Assembly (NCBI GenBank): GCA_002336915.1
Contig: DDET01000019.1
Span: 187,064-218,545 of the forward strand
DNA length: 31,482 nucleotides
Origin: Bacteroidetes bacterium UBA1947
GTDB lineage: Bacteria; Bacteroidota; Bacteroidia; Chitinophagales; Chitinophagaceae
Direction of reading: 5' to 3'
This document shows, piece by piece, positions 7,803 to 14,821 of the stretch (its first letter is position 1; each line of letters opens with the position of its first letter). The notes under the pieces were generated by a model that was given only the letters and a program-made list of their open reading frames with translations, searched no databases and was not told where the DNA came from. Both the position numbers and the translations under genes were made by a program.

Positions 7803-8582
7803 ATGCCTAATGAATTTTTAAACATAACGCTCATTCAGCCCGATATCGTTTGGGAAGACAAGGCCGCTAACCTTGCCAATTATGAGCAGATGATAGCCGC
7901 CGCCGCAAACAAAGAAGTAGTGGTATTGCCCGAAATGTTCAGCACCGGCTTCAGTATGGCACCTGCCAGGCTGGCCGAGCCTATGGACGGCCCATCGGTG
8001 CAATGGATGAAAGACATGGCCAAAAAGCAGCGCTGCATCATTACCGGCAGCCTTATTATAGAAGGGGGGGGCAAATACTACAACCGCCTGCTCTGGGTGC
8101 AGCCCGATGGCACTATAGGCCATTACGACAAGCGCCACCTCTTTGGCTATGCCGATGAAGATAAGCACTACCACCGCGGCGATAAGCGCCTGATAGCACA
8201 GGTAAAGGGCTGGCGCGTGTGCCTCATGGTTTGCTACGACCTGCGTTTCCCCGTTTGGGCGCGCAATTATGATACTGCTTACGATGTGCTCATTTATGTG
8301 GCCAACTGGCCCGAACGCCGCTGCCTTGCCTGGAAGACCTTGTTACAGGCCCGCGCTATCGAGAACATGAGCTATGTAGTGGGTGTGAACCGTGTAGGCA
8401 GCGATGCTAACGACATCCTGTACAACGGTGATAGCAGCGTCTTTGGCCCCTTGGGTGAAACACTCTGGCAACGATCCGGCGAAAGTGCGGTACAAACCCT
8501 TAGCCTCGACAAGGAAACGCTGAACGAGGCCCGCAACCATTTCCCCTTCCTCGATGATGCGGATAAGTTCATCATTGTATAG
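7803..8582 (+). CDS. Omega-amidase / YafV-type carbon-nitrogen hydrolase
   Basis: The protein belongs to the nitrilase superfamily, probably the omega-amidase (YafV/Nit2) branch that hydrolyses alpha-ketoglutaramate or alpha-ketosuccinamate to the 2-oxoacid and ammonia in the cytoplasm. The catalytic triad is complete: Glu44 in VVLPEMF, Lys110 in HYDKRHLF, and Cys144 in VCYDLRFP. MFSTGF after the Glu, and the pattern YDLRFPVWARN, are typical of this branch. The length of 259 residues is normal. The ATG at 7803 begins just before the first beta strand (NITLIQPDIVW). The substrate assignment is by family only. The gene ends 6 bases before the convergent 91-aa gene. Confidence 0.9.
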   Translation: MPNEFLNITLIQPDIVWEDKAANLANYEQMIAAAANKEVVVLPEMFSTGFSMAPARLAEPMDGPSVQWMKDMAKKQRCIITGSLIIEGGGKYYNRLLWVQPDGTIGHYDKRHLFGYADEDKHYHRGDKRLIAQVKGWRVCLMVCYDLRFPVWARNYDTAYDVLIYVANWPERRCLAWKTLLQARAIENMSYVVGVNRVGSDANDILYNGDSSVFGPLGETLWQRSGESAVQTLSLDKETLNEARNHFPFLDDADKFIIV

Positions 8583-8588
8583 CAGAAT

Positions 8589-8864
8589 CTAATTCACCGC
8601 TCCCAATTCCGTGGGTTTGATCTCTACAGGCATTTCCTGCTCAGCGGCTACCAGTTGCTGGGCTTCTGCTACGGCATCATTGGCGCGGTAAAAGATGTAG
8701 AATACAAAGCGCTCACCTTTGGGGCTCTTCAGCAGGTTGGCCGATAGTAGCGAGGTGATATTGGTCTCGATGATGTCCACATTTTTATTTGCGGCCAGCC
8801 AGTCATTTATCTGCATTTCCAGTTTGTCTATATTACTCGAGTTGAACAGTTTGACCTTTCTCAT
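8589..8864 (-). CDS. Conserved-looking small protein, Cse60-like pattern (91 aa)
   Basis: I chose the ATG at 8864 (MRKVKLFNSSNIDKLEMQIN); the frame runs further upstream but through a perfect inverted repeat. The beginning, KVKLF followed by a helix with IDKLEMQINDWLA and then strands ending RFVFYIFYRAND, resembles the small Cse60-like fold (KVKxF....LExxINxWL....IIxY) known from Firmicutes and phages. That is a pattern resemblance only, and the role is unknown. The tail after residue 65 is acidic and low in structure. It has no signal peptide or membrane helix. The inverted repeat begins one base beyond the start codon, which suggests operator or mRNA-level control. Confidence 0.6.
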   Translation of the reverse strand: MRKVKLFNSSNIDKLEMQINDWLAANKNVDIIETNITSLLSANLLKSPKGERFVFYIFYRANDAVAEAQQLVAAEQEMPVEIKPTELGAVN

Positions 8865-8865
8865 A

Positions 8866-8890
8866 ACAGTTTTACATATGGTAAAACTGT
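8866..8890. promoter_or_regulatory. Perfect 10-bp inverted repeat directly before the 91-aa gene
   Basis: ACAGTTTTAC and GTAAAACTGT are exact reverse complements separated by 5 bases. The repeat begins one base upstream of the ATG at 8864 (minus strand). It could be an operator for an autoregulator or a hairpin in the mRNA leader; no T run supports a terminator. Confidence 0.6.
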
Positions 8891-9150
8891 GCCCTGACAA
8901 ATAAAGTTTCGTTATAATGGCTACCTGCCATTTATTCGCGATATTGATGATTTGACATAGGTGCTCATGAGAAAAGTTCCGATTTCCGGTTTGATTTGCA
9001 TTTCCGGTTTTTGGGAGGCCATTTCGCGGAAAGGCTTGATGGGATTATCATATGACGTTATCGTATCATTTCTGGTTTTTTCCGGTTCGCTGGCTGAACC
9101 GGGATTCAGGGATTAATGGATTTACCAGCACGATTGAGAATGTCCGACTT

Positions 9151-9272
9151 ATGCCCTAATCGGGCATGAAAAATAAAATCGGGCATTTATTTTTGCCAAG
9201 TGATTGATAATGAGCAATTTGATGAATTTAGCCATGCCCGATCCGTGCCCGATTTATGCCCGATTGCCCGAC
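9151..9272. repeat. Iteron-like cluster of a 9-bp ATGCCCGAT motif
   Basis: Two copies run in reverse (ATCGGGCAT at 9159-9167 and 9178-9186) and four forward (ATGCCCGAT 9234-9242, GTGCCCGAT 9245-9253, ATGCCCGAT 9256-9264, TTGCCCGAC 9264-9272). The first three forward copies are 11 bp apart, close to one helical turn. A half-site ATGCCC at 9151-9156 makes a palindrome with the first reverse copy. An AT-rich stretch of about 45 bp separates the two groups. The geometry suggests an array for a DNA-binding protein. Confidence 0.65.
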
Positions 9273-9395
9273 GCGAGTAGAATCACCCCGGCCTAAAGGC
9301 CATTTCTCTTTGAAAATAAAGAGGGGGAGCTTTTTAAAAGATGGGATCCGTTACAATTATTTCAAAGAACTAGAATTTAGCAGCAACAAAACAGT

Positions 9396-9460
9396 CGTCG
9401 GTAGATGCTTCGTCGGTAGCTGAGCAAATAGCTATGACTCCTCGCAATGCCGAGGAAAGT
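9396..9460 (-). repeat. Copy of a widespread ATTGCGAGGAG...GACGAAGCA dispersed repeat
   Basis: On the minus strand this reads GGCATTGCGAGGAGTCATAG, then GCTACCGACGAAGCA. This is the general pattern of a dispersed bacterial repeat that gives false 'RHCEES' peptides when translated. CGTCGGTAG occurs twice (9396-9404, 9411-9419). It explains the spurious 71-aa ORF here. Confidence 0.5.
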
Positions 9461-9506
9461 GCCAGCCGTCACAAAGGTCGGATAAAGGAATAAATGGCCG
9501 GCATTT

Positions 9507-9515
9507 TGTGGATAA
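9507..9515 (-). promoter_or_regulatory. Perfect DnaA box in AT-rich intergenic DNA
   Basis: TGTGGATAA is the reverse complement of TTATCCACA, an exact match to the DnaA consensus TTATNCACA. It lies within CATTTTGTGGATAAAATG, in AT-rich sequence 235 bp from the iteron-like cluster. A single 9-mer can occur by chance in 31 kb. Confidence 0.4.
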
Positions 9516-9674
9516 AATGACATAAAATGATAATTGTTTATGTATTAGTAAAAAGGAGTAGCTGTGTGCGCGGGCACAAGTACGCTCCGGCACAAAGCTA
9601 TGCGGCATAATGCGCCGGCTGAGTGCCCTTAACGCGCCTGACCGCAAAAAGCGGTGCTGACGCTACCTGCTATT

Positions 9675-12530
9675 TTATTCTTTGACTATTTTTTGGGTGA
9701 GCTTAAGGCCGGTTTCGTTATTGGCGATGTGCAGCATGTAGATGCCGCCAGCCAGTCCCTTCATATCAAGCGTGTGTTGCAGTTCTTGTTTTATCAGTAC
9801 CCTGCCTGCAATATCTGTTAGCTCTATGCTGCCTGTTAGGTTTGCATATTCTAACTGCAAAATGTCTTTGACAGGGTTTGGATATACCGTTAGCTGCGCA
9901 CTGCTCTTTGCTACCGGTTCTATTCCTAGGGCTACTACTGTTATTGTATCGCTATTCCCTGTGCAGCCGTTGGCATCGGTTACATGCACATAGTAGTCGC
10001 CGCTTTGGGTGCTGCTGTATGCCTGTGCTGTAGCCGCGTTTATTGGCTGCCCATCTTTGTACCATTGGTAGGTTGTAAAGGCACCGGTGCTCAACAGCCC
10101 ATTGTTATTATTTATGGCGGGGTGCAGGGGCGGATACACATTTATGTTCAGCAAGGTTAGCGGGCTGCCATCGCAGCCATTTATGGCTATTACGGTTATG
10201 CTGCCCGGTGTACCGTCCGGTATTACGCTTATAGTGTTGGTGGTACTGCTGCCTGTCCATCCAGCGGGCAGCACCCATACATAAGATATCGCATTTGCCA
10301 CAGGGCTTACATCATAGGTATGCGCTACACCCGGGCATACCCATACCGAACCATGTATGGTATCCGGCCTTGCGGGTGGCTCGCAGTTGCGGAAGCGCGC
10401 TAAAAAGGCATTGCCCGGCCCCGTCATGTTTTGCTTAAAACTACCCGGCGTAGAAATATTATTAGGGCTGGTGGTGCCACCCGCCAGGTACACATTGTCC
10501 AGTTTATCAGTTGCCACGTTTACCGCGGGTTCGTAGCCGGTACCGCTGTAATAGGTGGCCCATACCAATGCGCAAGTACTGCCAAGGTCTTCGAACTTAG
10601 CCAGGAAGGCATCGTTGCTGCCCCCGCCGTAGGTTTCCTGATGGCTGCCTGCTGTGGCAATGCCTGCTGTGCTGGTACTTAAGCCGCTGATGAAGATATC
10701 ATTGTTACCGGTGCTGAGGCATACCTCGCCGGCCACTTCATCACCAGTGCTACCATAGTAGGTGCCCCAAGCCAGTTGCCCGTTGGCATCAAATCTTGCC
10801 AAAAATGCATCATGAGCACCGCCACCAAAAGTTGCCTGGTAAGCAGCCGGCGTGGCAATGCCGTTACTGCCTGTTGTCTGGCCCGTTACATAGATCAGGC
10901 CTTCGTTACCTATCAGTGAGGCTGCACTATCCCGGCCTGTACCGCCATAATAGGTACCCCATAAAAGACTACCTGAGCTATCAAACTTACTGACAAAAGC
11001 GTCATCCGTCCCACCCCCATACAAAGGCTGATAAGAGCCGGGCGTTGATATATCCGTATTGCTATTAGTATAGCCGCAAATATACATACCGCCCAGATTG
11101 CGGTCGTAACTAATATCTGTAATACCTTCCGCCCCGGTACCTCCATAATAAGTACCCCATTTTCTTAGCCCGGAACTATCAAACTTTGCCAGGAAGGCAT
11201 CTCCCGATCCACCGGAATAAGTAGTTTTAAAAGCCAGAGGGCTGGCGATCGCAGTTGAACTGGAGGTAAGCCCGCCGAGGTATACGTTACCATTGTCATC
11301 GCTGCTTACACCAAATCCCCAGTCATCATTAACCCCTCCATAATAAGTGCTCCATATCCGCGCGCCGTCTTTAGTAAACTTGGCCAAAAAGGCATCATAG
11401 TTACCTCCATATACTTCCTGGTGGCTGCCCGGGCTGGCTATGGCATTGGCAGCCTGCGTCATACCAGCAATATATATATTTCCATATATATCCGTACAAA
11501 TATCGGTACATTGGTTAGTGCTGTTACCGCCAAAATAAGTACCCCATAGCCTGTTGCCACTACTGTCAAATTTAACCAAGAAGCCGCTGGGGTCGCCTAG
11601 CATATTTTCCTGGTAGCTGCCTACAGTTGATATATTGTTAAAGCTCTCCGTCAATCCCACCATGTAGATGTCAGTTGAACTATCACAGGTAACTGCATAG
11701 GCTATATCCCCGCCGCCGCCGCCATAATAAGTGGCCCATTTTAGTTGCGGGTCTATGGTCAGCGCTCCAATGTGTACCGCCGTTTTAAAGCTTAGTTCAT
11801 TGCCTCTCAGTTTGTAGCTGCTGCTTATCTCTTTGCCATCGCTTTGGTAGCTATAGGGCGCGGGTTCATTTACACTACCCATGGGTGTGCCAGCAGTTAA
11901 GCTGCCGTCATTATTTAACTGCAGCTTTGTGGCACCTCTATACTTCAGCTTTATATCACTTACTTCCCCTCCCTTCTTCACTACAAATTCATACTCCACC
12001 GTATTGTTCTTTACATACAATACCCAGTCTATATTCGGGTACACATCTTTATACCTTACTTTTTTATAAGCATTCGCCTTTATCCCCCCGGGGCATTGCG
12101 GCAGGTAATAGCTTTCGTAGTAGCTCAGCTGCTCTTCCTTTAGCAGTGTGGCATGCTTATTAGCTCCCAGCAGCTCGACATCCATGCGGTACGAATTGAC
12201 ATTCCGCTTGCCAGGCTGAGCGCCGCCATAAAACATATAATGCAATTCCCCACAACCCACAAACACATTAAGCCCCTCGCCGCTTATCTTAAAGTGAAGG
12301 TCAGGCCGCTGCTTTTGGTCTTGATCGGTTAGCTGGCCCTTATTCTCTATAAAGCACAGTTGCTTATTGGCTGCCATTTGCCTGGCCTGCGCCTCGCGCG
12401 GCGCTTTCATATCCTTACGCTTAAAAGTTTGCAGCGGTATGCCGCCTGTAGTTGCAGCAATCTTCTTAGCCTGCAATGCAGTTGAGCTTAAGCAAGCAAT
12501 TAATAAAAAAGATGTAGTGATGGCCTTCAT
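9675..12530 (-). CDS. T9SS cargo protein with seven SBBP propeller repeats
   Basis: This is a 951-residue secreted surface or extracellular protein. It begins with a signal peptide (MKAITTSFLLIACLSSTALQ). Residues about 50-260 form the N-terminal domain seen in SBBP proteins, opening with CFIENKGQLTDQ. Next come seven repeats of about 60-66 residues, near 262-715, each starting W(A/G/S)TYYGG or a close variant and containing GNxYxxGxT and DAFLAKFDSSG. Seven repeats suit a seven-bladed beta-propeller. An Ig/PKD-like part follows (about 715-870, with GDYYVHVTDANGC). The last 75 residues are a T9SS type A sorting tail (VYPNPVKDILQLEY ... GIYMLHI ... QKIVKE). The signal for export by Sec and then T9SS is clear; ligand and role are unknown. 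Confidence 0.9.
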   Translation of the reverse strand: MKAITTSFLLIACLSSTALQAKKIAATTGGIPLQTFKRKDMKAPREAQARQMAANKQLCFIENKGQLTDQDQKQRPDLHFKISGEGLNVFVGCGELHYMFYGGAQPGKRNVNSYRMDVELLGANKHATLLKEEQLSYYESYYLPQCPGGIKANAYKKVRYKDVYPNIDWVLYVKNNTVEYEFVVKKGGEVSDIKLKYRGATKLQLNNDGSLTAGTPMGSVNEPAPYSYQSDGKEISSSYKLRGNELSFKTAVHIGALTIDPQLKWATYYGGGGGDIAYAVTCDSSTDIYMVGLTESFNNISTVGSYQENMLGDPSGFLVKFDSSGNRLWGTYFGGNSTNQCTDICTDIYGNIYIAGMTQAANAIASPGSHQEVYGGNYDAFLAKFTKDGARIWSTYYGGVNDDWGFGVSSDDNGNVYLGGLTSSSTAIASPLAFKTTYSGGSGDAFLAKFDSSGLRKWGTYYGGTGAEGITDISYDRNLGGMYICGYTNSNTDISTPGSYQPLYGGGTDDAFVSKFDSSGSLLWGTYYGGTGRDSAASLIGNEGLIYVTGQTTGSNGIATPAAYQATFGGGAHDAFLARFDANGQLAWGTYYGSTGDEVAGEVCLSTGNNDIFISGLSTSTAGIATAGSHQETYGGGSNDAFLAKFEDLGSTCALVWATYYSGTGYEPAVNVATDKLDNVYLAGGTTSPNNISTPGSFKQNMTGPGNAFLARFRNCEPPARPDTIHGSVWVCPGVAHTYDVSPVANAISYVWVLPAGWTGSSTTNTISVIPDGTPGSITVIAINGCDGSPLTLLNINVYPPLHPAINNNNGLLSTGAFTTYQWYKDGQPINAATAQAYSSTQSGDYYVHVTDANGCTGNSDTITVVALGIEPVAKSSAQLTVYPNPVKDILQLEYANLTGSIELTDIAGRVLIKQELQHTLDMKGLAGGIYMLHIANNETGLKLTQKIVKE

Positions 12531-12570
12531 GATGGTGATATTGCAATTTAAATTTACTAATGTTTTTTAA

Positions 12571-12610
12571 ATAGCACTTGACAAGTTCTTAAAGAACTGC
12601 CAAGTGCTAT
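12571..12610 (-). terminator. Strong terminator hairpin after the 556-aa cargo gene
   Basis: The arms ATAGCACTTG-A-CAAGTTCTT and AAGAACTGCCAAGTGCTAT pair over nearly 19 bp. On the minus strand the hairpin is followed by TTTAAAAAAC. It lies 49 bases after the stop of the gene at 12659-14329 and 41 bases before the next minus-strand start, so the two cargo genes are probably separate transcripts. Confidence 0.7.
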
Positions 12611-12658
12611 CTATTTATTATAATTTCCCCTTTCCAAAGGGTTAGGGAGAGGTCGTCT

Positions 12659-14329
12659 CTATTCCTTGATAAATTTCACCTCCTGGTTGCTTTTATCCTT
12701 GTTATATATGCTCAGCACATACATTCCTTTTGCCAGCTGACTTACATCCAGTTGATTGTCCTTTTGTAGCGAACCCATCTTTACCGGTCTGCCCAGCATA
12801 TCGGCAATAATGTATTCAGCATCATCCTGCTGCCCGTTCTGCAGTATCAGTATGCCACCTGTAGGGTTTGGCTTAACCGTCCAGCTATTATTTGTAACAA
12901 TTTCGGTCAGGCCTGCACTTTTATATGCAGGTGTGCCGCCGGTACAGGCTTTACAAAGTATAGGGCCACCGCTCACGGTTGGGTTTATCCAGCATATAAA
13001 TTCATCATCAGGGGTTACATTTCCGGCAACCACAGAGTAGGCGCAGCTCAATGCCGCCGGTGCGCATGGGCCTGCTGTGTTTTTAGTAAGGTTCACGATG
13101 TATACATCAGGCGTGGTGGGCGCCGGCAGAACATCGCCTGCACCAACACCGGTCTTATTGACAAACTCCGAATACACTTCGCTACTTAGGGCACCTATGA
13201 GTATAGAAGTACAGTAGGCTACATCTATTGCGGTCAAGCCGAAACAGGCTACTACCGGCGAATAAAAGTCCTGTACCAGGGATGGCGCATAGTATCCGGT
13301 CACAATGGCACCACCTGGGGCATTCAGATTATTCACCTGTTTTATCTGCCAGCTGGATGGCGGCGGCGGGGGAGGATTACCGGGTATAAAATATCGGTAT
13401 GTTATCACATAATTTGCATCTGCCGCGTTAGCATTTTGGGTATTAGGGTCTACGCCGTCTATTCTTGGATATTCCAAGCCATTTACATTAGCATCCTGAA
13501 TAGTTTCCCCAGGAATAGCGCCTGTGGGTATTTCCCATTCATTGTAATACAGGGTATTATTGTTTGCAGGGTCAACATACGCGAACAGCGCCGTGTTCCT
13601 TATTACGTTAGGTCCAACAATGAATCTCTCGATTCCCGCAACATCCACCATTGCTCCATTTACACCTCCTGTATTTATCTGCCCTGAATATGTAAAATTA
13701 TTAGGCGGGCAAAAATTACTCAATTGGCCGGCACATGCGGCCACGCCTGGGGCACCATAGTCATCGTCTTCCCACGCCACCACAAAGTCATTTCTGGTAA
13801 TGCCTAGACCTGCTACCCTATTAATCAGGTCTGCATGCCCATCCCCTACACCAAGGTTCGAGGTGGATATTTGTCTTTTGCATACAAAATTAAGCGTAGT
13901 TGGGCCTGTGGTGATAGTATAAAGGTCCATCCATATCTGGCTAACTGCAGCTACCGCAGTATACATTACGCCACAGTATACAACACCAAGTGATGTTCCA
14001 AGCACCACATCGGGATGTTGCACACCGCTGTAGCCGGTATTTGGTGCTAAAATAGATATGGTGGCGCTGGGGTTGCCATTTACATTTGCTTTTACATACA
14101 CGACGCCGGCACCCTCATCCCAGGTCACCACTGTGCCTAGGTTAGCACCTTGTCTTAGCTCTGCATTGTTCATCCAGCCTACAGTACCTGATGTAAGCGC
14201 ATATGCATTGTCGGTGTTAGATGGAGAGATAAAATTAGGTTGTGCAAAAGCAGCCCCTGCATATAGCATGGCAATAAGCATACAAACAGTTTTCAGTATT
14301 GTTTGCGCACGATTAATGGTGCTTTTCAT
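12659..14329 (-). CDS. T9SS cargo protein of unknown function (556 aa)
   Basis: The protein has a signal peptide (a basic start, then hydrophobic VCMLIAMLYAGAAFAQ, cut near residue 29) and a C-terminal T9SS type A tail. The tail begins near 485 (SWTVKPNPTGGILILQ) and ends MYVLSIYNKDKSNQEVKFIKE. The middle has no domain that I recognise. It is rich in Asn, Gly, Thr and Ala, with several DVAYC- and VAWEDD-like strands and a Pro run (NPPPPPPSSW near 320-330). Scattered cysteines (ACAG, FCPP, CKAC) may form disulfides. ATG 14329 is preferred over the internal Met at 17 because it gives the basic signal-peptide N region. It lies beside another T9SS cargo gene on the same strand, split from it by a terminator. 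Confidence 0.85.
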   Translation of the reverse strand: MKSTINRAQTILKTVCMLIAMLYAGAAFAQPNFISPSNTDNAYALTSGTVGWMNNAELRQGANLGTVVTWDEGAGVVYVKANVNGNPSATISILAPNTGYSGVQHPDVVLGTSLGVVYCGVMYTAVAAVSQIWMDLYTITTGPTTLNFVCKRQISTSNLGVGDGHADLINRVAGLGITRNDFVVAWEDDDYGAPGVAACAGQLSNFCPPNNFTYSGQINTGGVNGAMVDVAGIERFIVGPNVIRNTALFAYVDPANNNTLYYNEWEIPTGAIPGETIQDANVNGLEYPRIDGVDPNTQNANAADANYVITYRYFIPGNPPPPPPSSWQIKQVNNLNAPGGAIVTGYYAPSLVQDFYSPVVACFGLTAIDVAYCTSILIGALSSEVYSEFVNKTGVGAGDVLPAPTTPDVYIVNLTKNTAGPCAPAALSCAYSVVAGNVTPDDEFICWINPTVSGGPILCKACTGGTPAYKSAGLTEIVTNNSWTVKPNPTGGILILQNGQQDDAEYIIADMLGRPVKMGSLQKDNQLDVSQLAKGMYVLSIYNKDKSNQEVKFIKE

Positions 14330-14470
14330 TGCTAAAATTTTTAGATAGTGAATAAGAATTTTTATTAGTGCCGCTTATGAATGTGGCTATGTAGAAAACG
14401 ATCAGGCCTGGTTTATGTAATGCGGTATTATAGGATATCCAATGCTGTTAGTCAATTATACTGTCGAGGG

Positions 14471-14478
14471 CAAACATA
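14471..14478 (-). promoter_or_regulatory. Possible -7 element of the 556-aa cargo gene
   Basis: On the minus strand this reads TATGTTTG, an exact TAnnTTTG match, giving a leader of about 137 bases. I see no -33 TTG. A TTATAC/GTATAA palindrome at 14500-14513 lies just upstream and might be an operator. Confidence 0.3.
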
Positions 14479-14791
14479 TTGCTTGCAGTCGGGCGGCGCT
14501 TATACCTGTATAAAGTTTAGCCCTATTTTAAGGTATTTAGCTTGTTGATACGTCGATAGGCGGTTATTTTACTATGTAAACTTATAAATAATAAAAATGC
14601 TGTGGTACCGTTTTTTCACCCTCCGTTTTTATGGCATATATTTTTTGTAATATGATAACATCTACAGCCATTACATGCATTTACAGAGGTATGAATAACG
14701 ATATCAGCCAGATATGAGTGCAGAGAAAATACTGCGTAACACACTAAACCAAGCTGCACAGGAGCAGTCTATTATTTGAGCATTTATTAAC

Positions 14792-14799
14792 TACTTTTG
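14792..14799 (+). promoter_or_regulatory. Putative -7 promoter element of the RND transporter gene
   Basis: TACTTTTG matches TAnnTTTG exactly, 22 bases before the ATG at 14822. The predicted transcript start near 14804 leaves a leader of about 18 bases. No well-spaced -33 TTG is visible. Confidence 0.5.
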
Positions 14800-14821
14800 C
14801 AACCCTTATTCTTTTCCGAAC

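Larger units (their letters stand above)
8901..9674. other. Gene-free region of about 770 bp with several repeat classes
   Basis: No convincing coding sequence lies here. It holds ATTTCCGGTTT at 8982-8992 and again at 9000-9010, with TTTTTCCGGTT at 9076-9086. It also holds an array of WTGCCCGAT motifs (9151-9272), a GGCCTAAAGGCC palindrome at 9290-9301, a CTCTTT/AAAGAG hairpin just after it, a dispersed-repeat copy (9396-9460), and a DnaA box (9507-9515) in AT-rich sequence. An apparent ORF at 9432-9647 derives from the repeat and is not counted. Confidence 0.7.
14330..14821. other. Divergent intergenic region between cargo gene and RND gene
   Basis: About 490 bases without a gene. The left part is AT-rich and could hold the minus-strand promoter (see 14471) and a TTATACCTGTATAA palindrome at 14500-14513. 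The right end holds the -7 element of the RND gene (14792-14799). I see nothing else. Confidence 0.6.

Noticed and set aside
7818..8174. 118-aa ORF on the minus strand
   Set aside because: Antisense to the amidase, whose catalytic triad is intact.
9432..9647. 71-aa ORF ending in RHCEES
   Set aside because: The end is encoded by a dispersed non-coding repeat; the rest has no protein-like pattern.
11885..12163. 92-aa and nearby ORFs on the plus strand
   Set aside because: Antisense to the SBBP cargo gene and of low complexity.
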